The position numbers were made by a program, and so were the translations under genes. The notes beneath the pieces were generated by a model. That model saw only the letters and a program-made list of their open reading frames with translations. It searched no databases and was not told the origin of the DNA. 64,000 nt of DNA from Diphasiastrum complanatum. Its lineage: Eukaryota > Streptophyta > Lycopodiopsida > Lycopodiales > Lycopodiaceae. Positions 1 to 10,637 of this stretch are shown here, one piece after another; position 1 is the first letter of the stretch; each line of letters starts with the position of its first letter. Location of the stretch: the NCBI GenBank assembly GCA_029204225.1, contig CM055113.1:22701605-22765604 (forward strand). Direction: 5' to 3'.

Positions 1-440
1 GGGATATGCAAATGCAAATCTCAGGATTGGAGATGGGATGATATGGATGCAAGTCATCAGTGTTGTGTCTAACACCGTGTCATTGATGTGTGTGTGATTG
101 CATACGCAATGAGGCTTTGATGCCCCAACTTTGAAACCGGTCCAGACTGGTGATTACCAATTCTTTTTTTGTTTAGACATTCAACTTATACTCTCTAAGA
201 ACTGATTAAGCAGAGAATAACCATCTAGTCTCCTCTCTGTACTGACTCTTCTCTCAAGCCCTATATTCTGACAGTAGTCCATGTAGGACAACTTACTGTC
301 CTAAGATCCAATACACAACATGATAGGAAGTACTGGTTTTCCGCTAGTCTATGGAATCAATTAGGAAAATCATCCTCACCTCTTATGGATGTGCGAGGCG
401 TCACTCATCCTCACAAATTGGTTCGAGATCTGATACATAC
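1..440. other. Left-edge non-coding DNA, possible LTR of the gypsy relic
   Basis: No coding frame is supportable here. It lies just beyond the polypyrimidine block at 445-560, which read on the minus strand is a polypurine tract. It is therefore where the 3' LTR of the minus-strand gypsy relic would be expected. I could not find a second copy in the window, so this assignment is positional only. Confidence 0.25.
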
Positions 441-444
441 AGTT

Positions 445-560
445 GAAGTCTTTTTCTTTTTTCTCTTTTTTCTCTTACTTTTCTCTTACTTTTCTCTCAG
501 TCTTTCTTTCTCTCTCTTTTTCTGTTTGTCTTTTTCTTTTTCTTTTTATATATATATATT
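445..560 (-). repeat. Polypyrimidine block (minus-strand polypurine tract)
   Basis: About 110 bases are almost pure C/T, with repeated CTTTT and TCTC runs. On the minus strand it is A/G-rich and lies downstream of the gypsy coding relic, the position of a retrotransposon polypurine tract. It is far longer than a normal tract, so simple-sequence expansion is likely. The small frames in it are low-complexity and not genes. Confidence 0.4.
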
Positions 561-820
561 TTTTTGTGCCTTACCCATTGGGCGATGGAGTCACTCCCCA
601 CCCCACTGCACTGTTTTTGTTCTCACTTTTTTCTCTCTCAACCCCCCCTCAACTATGTGTCTATACAGTCATTTATGCCCATAGAAGTTAGCAAATGCCC
701 AAATGCAGCTCAGAGTTTTTATAGAGATGCAATAAATATGTATGCATAGAAAACTGAGACTTGCAACCGATGCTCACCATATCATGTCTAGTGTATAATG
801 CATAATAGTGAGGTGGGTGG

Positions 821-1849
821 TTACAGTGCATTTCTGCACATTTCTGTTCGTTGGTTTTTCAACTCCCCGGTGTAATTGGGGTCCACTTCTGTCACATCCA
901 CAAGGGCTGGATCGGCACCTTCCAGGAACTTAAAATAAAACATCTCATTTAGGGTTTTGCGTTCCCTGGAAGTTCTGTCTTGCATCCGCAGGTACAATGC
1001 TAGGTCTGTTCCTGACTCCATGGACTCACTGGGGTTGTACCACCATTTGGTAAGGTGAATCCTAGTGGGTTTAGTCTTAGCACCCCAAGGTTGTAGTAAC
1101 CAATTCTGCAGGCAGTAGACATAGTGGCCGACCAATCTAATGATATCATCTTTCTGGTGCGCGGCAACAACTGAGAACCTACATAAGCTCTCGCATGAAT
1201 CTTTGTAGTTTTCAAAACTACCTGGGATGAGTGGCCATGTGAATCTGAGGGCGGAACTCGTGGATGGTCGTAGCTCAAAAACTTGGACATCTAGCAGAAA
1301 CTCCATGGGCGGTAGATATAAACTGTAGGCATCAAAGTTTTTGTAGAACATACTATCTGACAGAATTTCCTTGCGATGCATAGGGTAAGCGGATAAAGGG
1401 TTGCGGGAACTCTGAGGCCTGATTGGTCCTCTTGCTGCTTCTTTTCTCTTATACTCATGTAACTGCCTAGCTAGCATGGCTACGATAGTTTCAGTTGCAG
1501 CTAGTTCCACCTTGGTGTTAACTAGGATCTTTTCCTTCCCTTTATACCCCTCCCTATGGCTTATCTGTCGTCTGTCATTAGCCTCCTTGAGTTCATTGTA
1601 CTTCTGCTTCCAGGTATCTTGCTCCTTATTGGTGCTAACCAGCTCGTTAGTGGCTCTGATTTGTAGGTTCTTTTGTTTTTTCAATTCTTCTTTCAGACGT
1701 TGGATTTCTATGCCGGTCCTATGTCCTTCCTTCAGTACGAACCTCATCATTTTTCTATGGTGTTGGTCGGACTGATTACTGCTCTGTGGGTCTTCCATAC
1801 TCTTTTCAGCAGTAAATTCCATCACCTGTGTTTTAGCATTTATGTACAT
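821..1849 (-). CDS. 342-residue coiled-coil ORF downstream of gypsy pol, function unknown
   Basis: This is the longest intact ORF in the window. It starts with an ATG on the minus strand at 1849; a second Met, followed by EFTAEKS, could be the real start. Residues about 30-140 are rich in E, K, Q and R with heptad-like spacing, which suggests a coiled coil. The C-terminal half has aromatic-rich blocks such as HYVYCLQNW and RIHLTKWWYNP. I see no signal peptide, transmembrane segment, zinc knuckle or catalytic motif. It follows the RNase H relic on the same strand and precedes the polypurine tract, so it occupies the extra-ORF (env-like) position of a Ty3/gypsy element. I do not recognise it. 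Its intactness among decayed neighbours is notable. It could instead be a displaced gag or a host gene. Confidence 0.6.
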   Translation of the reverse strand: MYINAKTQVMEFTAEKSMEDPQSSNQSDQHHRKMMRFVLKEGHRTGIEIQRLKEELKKQKNLQIRATNELVSTNKEQDTWKQKYNELKEANDRRQISHREGYKGKEKILVNTKVELAATETIVAMLARQLHEYKRKEAARGPIRPQSSRNPLSAYPMHRKEILSDSMFYKNFDAYSLYLPPMEFLLDVQVFELRPSTSSALRFTWPLIPGSFENYKDSCESLCRFSVVAAHQKDDIIRLVGHYVYCLQNWLLQPWGAKTKPTRIHLTKWWYNPSESMESGTDLALYLRMQDRTSRERKTLNEMFYFKFLEGADPALVDVTEVDPNYTGELKNQRTEMCRNAL

Positions 1850-1956
1850 GAATATACAATGTGTTGAATGTACAAAAAATCTTTAACTTGTACACCCCTC
1901 TCCCCTTCCGTGTGTATCTATCAAGTTCATGCTAGGGTAGGGGTTTTACTATGTAC

Positions 1957-2615
1957 TTAGGCCGTGTGCATTAACCCATGGGTTATGCTACTATGGTGTG
2001 ACCTAAAACATGTTCTAGATAGTTCATGGCTCATTAACTGATGTAATTGGGCTATGAGTTGGGGATTCTCTAGACCTACTTGGTTTATCAAACTTCTGAT
2101 CCACCGAACTCCATACCATGCTTGGGCTTTCAAGATTGTCCATAGCTCTGTAGCAATGGTTATGGGCGAAATGACTACCCTTCCTAGCTCACATTGCCAG
2201 TAATGATCATGGTCATAGGCTATCGCAGCTAGACTATCAGCACGTTGGTTCTGTGTTCGTAGAATATGCATCCATTCGATGTGGGAAAACTCTCTAGTGT
2301 ATTCGTTGATAGCAATTACATAGACCTGTAAGGTCCTACTTTTGAGTCGGTATATGCCGGTCATACTTCGGATTAGGAGTTGTGAATCTCCCATAATTCG
2401 GAGGTTGTCTATAGTTTGCGCAACTCGCATGGTCATTTGTAGACCGCTTAGAAGGGCTTTGTATTCGGTAGTGTTGTTCATGAATCCTTTCCCTAATAGG
2501 ACTCCTATACTGGCTAGTTCAGTCCCATTGGGATTTTTGCAATATTGCTCCTATGGCACCTTCTCTATTCGAATGTCTACAGGCTCCGTCTACCTTCAAC
2601 GTATACGTCCCAAGT
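1957..2615 (-). pseudogene. Gypsy RNase H domain (plant RVT_3-like), frameshifted
   Basis: On the minus strand the domain begins with KVDGAC near 2600 (first catalytic Asp), shifts frame, and resumes at 2481. It continues with TTEYKALLSGLQM (catalytic Glu), IMGDSQLL (second Asp) and RTQNQRADSLA (final Asp). All four acidic residues of a type I RNase H can therefore be seen. The domain degrades the RNA strand of RNA-DNA hybrids during reverse transcription. The sequence continues about 60 residues past the last Asp. It lies downstream of the integrase tail, not upstream as in the plant gypsy lineages I know with an extra RNase H. Confidence 0.75.
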
Positions 2616-2884
2616 TCCTGGGTGAGTTCCGTATCACAACAATAATTTTTTTGTATTTTTCTCGATTTTATGAGTCTTTGTATGGGTTTTTCTCACCCTT
2701 CCGTTCAGCGTATATGTACAGGGTCACTAGGGCTACTTTTGATTCTATGAGTGTTACCAGTATTCGTGATGCTTCTAGGTCATTCACTCCGATACCTGAA
2801 ATGGTGAACAAGAAAAGGTGTTACATACTGTATAGGCGACTTCGGCTTCTCTTTAACTATGGTAAGCTTTTATCTTGTTTATGT

Positions 2885-3362
2885 TGGTTCGGTGCTTAAA
2901 AATTCTACCGTTTAACTCTGCCAGCTTAACCGTGTTATTTTCATACAGTTTCACTATTACATACGGACCGTTCCAGCGTGGCCCCAACTTTTGAGGCATC
3001 AGCTCATGTCTAGCATCGTAGAACAACACTAACTACCCTTGCCTGAACTGGTAATCGCGCATGTTCCTATCATGAATCTCCTTCATGCGTCTTTTGTGGG
3101 TTTCTTGGTGATTTAAAGCAGCTCTCCGGTACTCGTCCAGGTCTTGTAAAGTGTCTAGTCGGTGCCGTATTGATTCTTTCTCTCCTAGGTCGTGCTTCAT
3201 GGAAAACCGCAAGGATGGGAGCTCTATTTCTATTAGCAGTACACATTCTTGGCCACACACTAGAAAAAAGGGCGTGTGGTTGGTACTGGTCTTATAGGTG
3301 GCATTATATGCCCACAATGCCGAGAATAGTTTGTTGTCCCAATCCCTCTGTCGGTCTGATAC
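2885..3362 (-). pseudogene. Gypsy integrase C-terminus with GPY/F-like module
   Basis: Minus-strand translation from about 3360 gives ALWAYNATYKTSTNHTPFFL, the end of the retroviral-type integrase core. It is followed by a basic linker (HKRRMKEIHDRN) and, after one in-frame stop near 3030, ARHELMPQKLGPRWNGPYVI. This last piece matches the GPY/F module that follows gypsy integrases. The zinc-binding HHCC region and the D,D,E residues are missing through the internal deletion, so this cannot be functional. Confidence 0.75.
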
Positions 3363-4110
3363 GGTAGTGGTATTGTATGAGGCACTAGATCGGGTGGAAT
3401 CCTTTTCAAATCTGAGTAGTCCCAGGCAAAAATATGCTGGTACTTTCTACACAGCCGTTCGTATTCTTCTTTTTCTCCAATGCCTAGGGAAGCACCTATT
3501 TTGATGTTCTTGGGCTCTTCTAGGGTTCCTAGGTTTATCAAGCAAATATCGACGTCTCGAAATTTGGGAGGCCGCTCTTCTGGAGTGTTCCACTCTATAT
3601 CCAGTACTGATCTCAGGTCTGGTTCATCTTCACTTGTAGTGGACTCATCATCGTCATCAATACTCGTGACCTCCTCCCACTCAGACGAAAGTACGGGTGC
3701 TCTTTCTAACTGAGGCACCTCGGGATAGCCGTCTACTATGGTACGTTCTCTACTCCTTCCAAAAATCAATACTCCTGCGGGGATGTCAACTATGCAGTTG
3801 CTAAGCCTGAGCCATGGTCGTCCTAGTAGTATAGAGTACCCCCGGTTCCCGGCGTGCATCCTCATGACGTAAAAGTCCACTTGAATGGTCTTGATAGCCA
3901 CGATAATGGGTACATTCTTAAGCTCGCCCTCTGGTTTGATCACAGAGTTGTTGGCTAGCTTTAGGGCTGTCAAGGTAGCGGGTTCTAGAGTAAAACCAAG
4001 GCGGTCTGAAAGTTCCAGACTTATGATGTTAACTGTTGACCCTGCATCAACTATGGCCCCTGAAATGACTAGGCCATCTATGAGTATGTCTACTTTAGGG
4101 CAGTAGCGAT
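3355..4110 (-). pseudogene. Gypsy aspartic protease and start of reverse transcriptase
   Basis: The minus-strand frame entering at about 4108 reads GAIVDAGSTVNIISLELSDR. Its DAGS is the retropepsin active-site motif, usually DTG or DSG, at about 4034-4048. Further on, YSILLGRPWL is the typical flap/ILGR-like region of gypsy proteases. A linker rich in D and E follows. FAWDYSDLKRIPPDLVPHTI is the start of the RT domain. The frame then runs directly into integrase sequence near 3360, so most of RT, including the YxDD box, has been deleted. The PR frame itself has no stop after 4108. Confidence 0.75.
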
Positions 4111-4114
4111 TCAG

Positions 4115-4800
4115 AAGGCCCTAGCGTCAATCACACTGAATCTGGTTGATTCCCAAATATCCCACATTACCACTTGCAAGTCCTATACGAAGCATTAGAT
4201 TTGTTGTCAAATCTTTATGCAACTCAAGATGTGACCACCCGATTACATGTTAGAAAGAAGTTCTTTACTCTCAGAATGTATGATTCAACATCTATCACTG
4301 CCCCATCAACAACTTTAAGTCCTTGCTAGATCAATTGTCAGTTGTAGGATGCGCTATTCAGTGATGTAGTAATGACCTTACTTTCTTCTTTGCTAAAGTC
4401 TTATGAGCAATTGTTGTAATGTTCTCCACGCAACCCGATCTGACTTTTCACAATGTCATCGGTCATCTGCTTCAAGAAGAGATGCAGAGAAAAACCAGCA
4501 ATCTATTCCTCAAAGATAATTCTTTGGTATTATACACCAAGAAGAAAGACAATTCCAAGGGCACTAATCAGATGCAGAAACAACAACAGCAAAAGCCTCT
4601 GCCCCCATCAGAGAGTAGTGGATCTAGAAAGCGACTCTTTTGCAGATATGTAAGAGGGTGAACCACGACATCAAGGACTATCGTATTCGAATTTACAGTG
4701 AGGCGAAGAAGTAGCAACACCAACAATCAAATTCTACTAATGCAGCAGAATTTAAGGAGCAAACTTTTAATGAAGTCAAACTGTCAGAACTGTTAATGGC
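4115..4800 (+). pseudogene. Copia gag (A1), partial and broken
   Basis: Fragments match the gag of element E: the segment at 4120-4330 corresponds to the TLNLADSQISH region, and the stretch at 4419-4661 contains VIGHLLQEEMQRK and LALYTKKKD-like sequence. The zinc knuckle at about 4640-4685 is split by a frameshift and its last Cys is replaced by Tyr (KRVNHDIKDY). A nucleic-acid-binding gag cannot be made from this copy. Confidence 0.75.
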
Positions 4801-4814
4801 TTGGAAAAGTAATA

Positions 4815-6180
4815 ATGGAGATCGATAGCTGGTATCTCGACAGAGGAGCTACCCAACCTATGACTCCTCGAAGAGAATGGTTTACTGAATATGTGGCTTA
4901 CACCAGAGACGAATTTATTTACCTCGGAGACTCGAGCACCATCCACGTGAAAGGCAAAAGAAAAATGAAGATTATGTTAAAAAATGCATTCTCCATTTCT
5001 GTTTCGAATGTCCTTCGTGTACCTTAGTTGTCTAAGAATCTTCTTTCGATTTCGAAGATAACTGATGAGGGCTACGCTGTTACCTTTTCTCATTAACAAT
5101 GTACAATCTTTGACAAAGATGCTACTTTGACTACATGCACTCGAGTTGGAAACTTATATGTACTTTCTAATTCTAGTGCACTAGCTACTACTTCTTATGA
5201 GAATGTAAACGATCAAGCGTCATTGTGGCATGGTTGATTTGGACACGTTAATACACTTTCCTACATGCATTGTATTTAAATTTAATTGTTTTTTTATATT
5301 TTTTATCTTTCATTAGATAGGAAATCATTTTTCCAGTGACTCTTGCATTTATGGTAAACATTCCATCCTTAGGAGATGCACTTTAGTTTATCACCTTCAT
5401 AGATGACTATTCGAGATGGACGACGGTCATGTTCATAAAGCATAAGATTAAAACCTTCGAATGCTTCAAGAAATTCAAGGCCATGGTTGAGACCCAAACA
5501 TCTAGAAAGGTGAAAGCACTCCGAAGTGATGGTGGTCGTGAGTACATCTCGAATGAGATTTCTGACTATCTGGCCAAACATGGTGTTCAAAGACAATTTG
5601 CAACCTCCTATTTGCCTCAGTAGAATGGAATTGCAGAAAGGAAGAATTGAACACTACTTAATTTAGCCAGATCTATGCTACACCAATCCAATTTATCTTC
5701 AAAATTTTGGGCAGAAGCCATTGTCACAACATGTTATCTACATAAAAGATCTAGCACAAAAGTAATTAATGGAAGAACTGCTTATCAAGTTTGGCATAAG
5801 CACAAACCTGGTGTCAGTCATTTAAAAATATTTGGTTGTATATGCTTTGTTCATGTTCCTAAGCAACTTAGGAAAAGATTGGACCAAAGGTAGAATAAAT
5901 GCATTTTCATTGTGATCATGATGAACATAAAGCTTACAAAGTTTTTGCTCCATCCACCAATGTAGCATTTGTTTCTAGGGATGTAATATTTGAAGCGGAT
6001 GCATTCTACGACTTTAAACAACCATCGACAAATGATGTTGTGTCGTTTCATCCTATCATACACAACATCGAATCTTTTACTCATGATGTCCCTTCTACAA
6101 AATCTACAACCAAAGAAATTCGAGCTTCAGAAGCCAAGCAGCCGACAATATCTGTCAAAAGACCAAATCAAGCTAGCTAG
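4815..6180 (+). pseudogene. Copia protease and integrase (A1), broken
   Basis: DSWYLDRGATQPMT at 4820-4865 is the copia protease active site, with D-S-G altered to D-R-G. SASLWHG(stop)FGHVNT near 5220 is the GAG_pre-integrase motif. The integrase core follows: FITFIDDYSRW (first Asp), RSDGGREYIS (second Asp) and NGIAERKN (Glu) at about 5330-5650, so the catalytic triad is still visible despite stops. KFWAEAIVTTCYLHKRSSTK and HLKIFGCICFVHVPK are typical of the copia integrase C-terminal half. The zinc-finger CxxC part is disrupted near 5280-5340. Confidence 0.8.
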
Positions 6181-6261
6181 AGCAAGTTTGGAGAAATTCA
6201 GGAAGAGACACCATTCAAATCTTGTCAACCAATTGTTCAAAGATCTTCGAGAACTCGAACA

Positions 6262-7119
6262 ATGCTTAAGAGGTACACACCTCAATCTTTGTGGACTTCA
6301 TCTGGTGATCCAGAGACCCTAGCCGAAGCAATCAACTCTAAGAATGTTGTGAAATGGCATGAAACAATGGAAAGCGAGTACAACTCACTTTTGTCGAACC
6401 AAACCTGGACCTTGGTCGACTTCTCCACTCATAAGAGAGTTATCGACAACAAGTGGATCTTCAACAAGAACATCAACTCTGATGGTTGCATTGCAAAATG
6501 GAAAGCAAGGCTGTCTTGTTGTAAAAATACAATCAATCAGGACCCTCATTGCACTTGCAACTATCGAAGATCTTGAAATGCATCTAATGGATGTCAAAAC
6601 AACTTTTCTCAATAGCTATGTCAAGGAGGAGCTGTATACCTTCCAATCCGAAGGTTTCGAAGTGAAAGGCCTAGAGCACAAAGTCTGCAAACTACACAAA
6701 GCTATCTATGGTTTGAAGCAAGCTGCAAGGGCTTGGTTCGAACGAATCAATGCTTATCTCATTCAGTTAGAATTTGCAAACAATTTAACTGACTGTAATC
6801 TTTATTCCGAACACACAACAGTTTACATAGCTCTATAGGTAGATGATGCACCTTTATTCTGTCCAACAACACATCCTTGCTGCACACTACTAAGAGTGAT
6901 TTGTCGAAGGAATTCGTCATGACTGACTTAGGCACTGTTCATTCATTGTTAGGAATACACATTACTAGAGATAGATTACATAAGAGGACTTATCTTAGCC
7001 ATAAAAAATATCTAGCGAATGTTCTAGAAAATTTTCACATGGCCGATTGCAAACCAATTGATACACCAATCGACCCAGATATGATATTGACCAAACCTTC
7101 TTGTGTCGACACCGACTAG
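6262..7119 (+). pseudogene. Copia reverse transcriptase (A1), truncated
   Basis: NKWIFNKNINSDGCIAKWKA and, after a frameshift near 6520, MDVKTTFLNSYVKEELY and IYGLKQAARAW are core copia RT blocks. The catalytic box at about 6838-6850 reads stop-V-D-D, so the Tyr of YVDD is lost to a stop while both Asp remain. The frame ends with DCKPIDTPIDPDMILTKPSC. The RNase H domain that should follow is absent, replaced by the LTR-like repeat that starts near 7127. Confidence 0.85.
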
Positions 7120-7126
7120 TCGCCTG

Positions 7127-7331
7127 TCTCAGTTCGCTCACTCAGGCTAAACGAATCATAGACGTTTTCGACTCCTTAGAATTTGATCAGACGACGACTG
7201 TCTCCAACGCCCGAGGAACGAACGCTATCTTTCTGCACTACTACATCAAATTCTGAATCAAACTTCACTTTCAAACTGAACACTAGTAAATGCACATGTT
7301 ATCTATCCTTTTCGGTGACTATACTCGAATC
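7127..7331 (+). repeat. Direct repeat, copy 1 (LTR piece of the A family)
   Basis: About 205 bases, containing AACGAACGCTATCTTTCTGC and TATCCTTTTCGGTGACT, recur at 8222-8425 with roughly 90 percent identity by eye. This copy directly follows the truncated A1 RT. Immediately after it, at 7332, TGTTGGAGATTAAG looks like a fresh LTR start. Confidence 0.7.
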
Positions 7332-8653
7332 ATGTTGGAGATTAAGCTCATGGTTTCCTCCTTGGTGTTTCGATTTCATTCAAGACTCTTCCTATACATT
7401 CCTGATCCTTGAATTAATCATTGATGTAGGATCAGATGCAACCTCTTTAGGGTTTATGTATGCTCATTTGATACATGCAAGAATCATAGTTTTCTGTTTT
7501 GCCATTATGCATATTCAATCGTGTTTCTTAGCACAGACCGTAGTACTCGCAAAACTACTCTCAATCTGTGTGCAGAGTAATGCATGGTAAACTACACGGG
7601 TTTCTGTGCAGTAGTTCGACACTTGCGACATTCTACACAGAATCAAATTAGCCGAACTATTCGAAGGACGAATGCTTTGACCTTCTGGCAAATCTTCATC
7701 TCCGGAGTAAAGGGTATCCATTCATGTCAATATCCACATTCAAATGTCATTTCAAACTATTTGAAGAAGCTCGAAGACCTGGCCATCTCCGGACTACTTC
7801 ACCTATTCGATCGACCATCCGAATGATTCAACGGTTGACCAAACATCTTCGATCTGCAGCACATTATGTTTGTACGGATGTAATGACACATCAAAAATGT
7901 GTGAAGTACATTCACGACCAACATCTGGTCAGATTAAACTAGTCTTGTAATTATAGATTAGTTAAGCAATTCTTGTAATCACAAGTATATTGTCTTTATG
8001 TATACATCCAGTTCGCACTCACGATGGACATTAGAAGATTGAGCATCAGAAGTTACGCCACATTAAGATTGTAACCACTTATGTTGTTCATGCTCCATAT
8101 TGAGCAAATGCTCTTATGTCAAGCATTCACTAAGTGTATAATATCAACAACACCTTTTACTATTTGTGTCTAATCTTGATATGTGTGTGTTGTAATTGAT
8201 TGCACTTTCCTAATCACTTGTCTCACTCACTCAGTCTGATTGAATCATGGACATTGTTGACTCCTTAGAATTCAATCAGACGACGGCTGTCTTCGACGCC
8301 TGTGGAACGAACGCTATCTTTCTGCACTACTACATCAAATTTCGAATCAAACTTCACTTTCAAATTGAACACTAGTGATTGCACATGCTACTTATCCTTT
8401 TCGGTGACTGTACTCGAATCACGTAATTTGTTCGAGTATGCAACTATTTCTATCGGTCCTTAACACATGAGCTGTGATTCTATCTCTCCCTTGTCGTCGA
8501 GATCGTTCTTGGTGATAGTCAATAACAGCCCTCATCAGGGGAGTGAGTCGATACCAATGCTTGAGTGTCGAGCCACAACTTCGACAATCACCTTACCTTG
8601 TTGTTGCTATCATCCTATTTCGCATTATTTTTATTTCTCCTTCTCCCCCAACA
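7332..8653 (+). repeat. Candidate 5' LTR of copia A2
   Basis: The segment begins TGTTGG and ends CCAACA at 8653, a perfect 6-bp inverted LTR terminus. It is followed three bases later by a degenerate primer-binding site. It contains the second copy (8222-8425) of the repeat at 7127-7331. If correct the LTR is 1322 bp. No matching 3' LTR is present in the window, and an alternative is that two LTR pieces are fused here. I see no host gene in this stretch. Confidence 0.45.
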
Positions 8654-8656
8654 AGG

Positions 8657-8668
8657 TGGTACTAGAGC
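8657..8668 (+). promoter_or_regulatory. Degenerate tRNA-Met primer-binding site (A2)
   Basis: TGGTACTAGAGC differs from the canonical TGGTATCAGAGC by two adjacent bases (TC changed to CT). It lies three bases after the CCCCCAACA LTR end and before the leader of a copia gag. Confidence 0.7.
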
Positions 8669-10420
8669 TATCGCATTAAAGATGAGAGGTTATTCTACTC
8701 CAATTACTATTAGTTCAATATGTCTCACACTGGTAACACTTCATCTTTATCATCATCCAACGAAGTCAGAATCATCGACAAATTCAACGGCTTATATTTG
8801 GAAGTTGAAACTTAAGATGATGCTTATGGATAGAGATCTTTGGGATGTCGTGGACGGATCTAACCTGAAATTAGATGAGGTTGATTACGAATTAGCTAAG
8901 GCATGAAAGATCAGAGATTAGAAGGCCCTAGCATTAATCACACTGGCTGATACAAATATCTCACGTTACCACTTGCAAGTCCTCTAAGGAAGTATTAGAT
9001 TTGTTGTCGAATCTTTATGAGACTCAAGATGTGACCACCCGGTTACATCTCAGGAAGAAGTTCTTTACTCTCATAATGTATGATTCAACAATCATCACTG
9101 CCCATATGAACAACTTTAAATCATTGCTAGATCAATTGTTAGCTGTAGGATGCGCTATTTAGCATAGTGATGTAGTAATGACCTTACTTTTTTCTTTGCC
9201 AAAGTCTTATGAGAACTTTGTTGTAATGATCTCCACTCAACCTGTTTTGACTCTTCAAAAGGTCATCGGTCATCTGCTTCAAGAAGAGATACGGAGAAAG
9301 ACGCCGCAGCGATCTATTCGTCAAAGATAAATCTCTGGTATTATACACCAAGAAGAAAGACAATTCCAAGGGCAAGAATCAGCTGCAGAAACAAGAGCAG
9401 CAGAAGCCTCAACCTCCATCAAAAAGCAGTGGATCCAAAAAGTGATTCTTTTGCAGATATTATAAGAGGGAAAACGATGACATCAAGGATTGTCATATTT
9501 GAATCTACAATGAGGCGAAGAAGCAATAACACCAACATCTGAACTCTACTAATGCAGTAGAATTTAAGGAACAAACCCATGATGATGTCAAACCATCAGA
9601 ACTATTAATGGCTTGGAAAAGTAATGATGGAGATCACGATAGCTGGTATCTCGACAGTGGAGCTACCCAACATATGACTTCTTGAAGGGAATGGTTTACT
9701 GAATATGTGGCTTACACCAGAGACGAATTTATCTAGCTCGAAGACTCGAGCACCATTCGAGTGAAAGGCAAAGGAACAATGAAGATTATGTTCAAAAAAT
9801 GCATTCTCCATTTATGTTTTGAATGTCCTTCATGTACCTCAGTTGTCTAAGAATTTTCTTTCAATTTCGAAGATAACTGATGAAGGCTACCTTTTCTCTT
9901 GAACAATGTACAATCTTCGACAAAGATGCTACAAAGAATACATGCAATCGAGTTGGGAACCTATATGTACTTTCTAATTCTAGTGCACTAGCTACTATTT
10001 CTTATGAGAATGTAAACAATCAAGCATCATTGTGGCATGATCGATTTGGACATATTAACACAAGATCTCTTTCCTGCATGTGTTGTAATAATTTAGTTGA
10101 TGGATTGAATTTTTCTCTTTCATTAGATTGGAAATCATTTTTATGTGAGTCTTGCATTTACGGTAAACATTCGAGAAGCAGATTTCCCAGAACACACTCC
10201 ATCAAAACAAAGCATGTATTAGATCTTGTACATAGTGACCTTTTCGAACCAATGTCAATTCCATCCTTAGAAGATGCACTTTACTTTATCACCTTTATAG
10301 ATGACATTCGAGATGGATGACAATCATGTTCATAAAGCATAAGTCCGAAGTCTTCGAATGCTTCAAGAAATTCAAGGCCATGGTTGAGACCCAAACATCT
10401 AGAAAGGTGAAAGCGCTCTG
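8669..10420 (+). mobile_element. Copia element A2, internal region gag to mid-integrase
   Basis: The gag starts at about 8720 (MSHTGNTSSLSSS) and is riddled with stops. The zinc knuckle at about 9445-9490 is degraded. DSWYLDSGATQHMTS at 9640-9685 is an intact copia protease active site (D-S-G). From 9880 to 10318 a good frame carries SLWHDRFGHINTRS, CESCIYGKHSRS (zinc-binding Cys pair) and FITFIDD (first integrase Asp). Near 10420 the integrase stops abruptly and another LTR end begins, so this copy is chimeric. Confidence 0.8.
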
Positions 10421-10637
10421 GGGGAGTCAGTTGATACCAGCTTTTGAGTGTTGAGCCACAACTTCGACAATCCCTTACCATGCTGCTACTATCATCCTAT
10501 TTCACATTATCCTTATTTCTCCTTATGCCCCAACAAGGTGGTATCAGAGCTATCGCATTAAAGCCGAGAGGTTATTCTACTTCAATTACTATCAGTTCAA
10601 TATGTCTCACACCGGTAACATTTCATCGTTATCATCT
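10421..10637 (+). mobile_element. Third A-family LTR end with PBS and leader
   Basis: From about 10421 the sequence matches the end of the A2 LTR (the region 8541-8653), reaching CCCCAACA at 10535. An intact PBS and the same leader with MSHTGN follow. Similarity ends near 10637, inside the first codons of gag. It is fused directly to the broken integrase of A2, which suggests recombination or template switching between copies. Confidence 0.75.
10539..10550 (+). promoter_or_regulatory. tRNA-Met primer-binding site
   Basis: TGGTATCAGAGC matches exactly the complement of the plant initiator Met-tRNA 3' end used by many copia elements. It lies three bases after an LTR end (CCCCAACA). Confidence 0.85.

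Larger units (their letters stand above)
445..4112 (-). mobile_element. Degenerate Ty3/gypsy retrotransposon relic
   Basis: Reading the minus strand from 4112 downwards gives aspartic protease, the first part of reverse transcriptase, the C-terminal part of integrase with a GPY/F-like module, an RNase H domain, and then a 342-codon ORF. The core of RT and the integrase catalytic domain are missing, joined near 3360. The right end abuts a copia gag fragment at about 4113-4120, so the element is truncated. No LTR pair is identifiable. Gag is absent. Confidence 0.75.
4115..7119 (+). mobile_element. Copia element A1, degenerate internal region
   Basis: This plus-strand copia internal region begins mid-gag, abutting the gypsy relic. 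It runs through protease, integrase and RT and stops after the RT palm, with RNase H missing. Many stops and frameshifts are present. It is clearly the same family as A2 (8.7-10.4 kb) and element E (62-64 kb). For example, VGNLY[A/V]LSNS and SRWxTxxFIKHK recur in A1 and E. Both ends look like deletion junctions, not LTR boundaries. Confidence 0.85.

Noticed and set aside
385-749. Phe/Ser/Leu-rich frames resembling membrane segments
   Set aside because: They come from the polypyrimidine tract, which encodes Phe, Ser and Leu in any frame.
7332-7945. Several 64-135 codon frames on both strands after A1
   Set aside because: They lie in LTR-like sequence and overlap one another. None matches RNase H, which would be expected next in A1.
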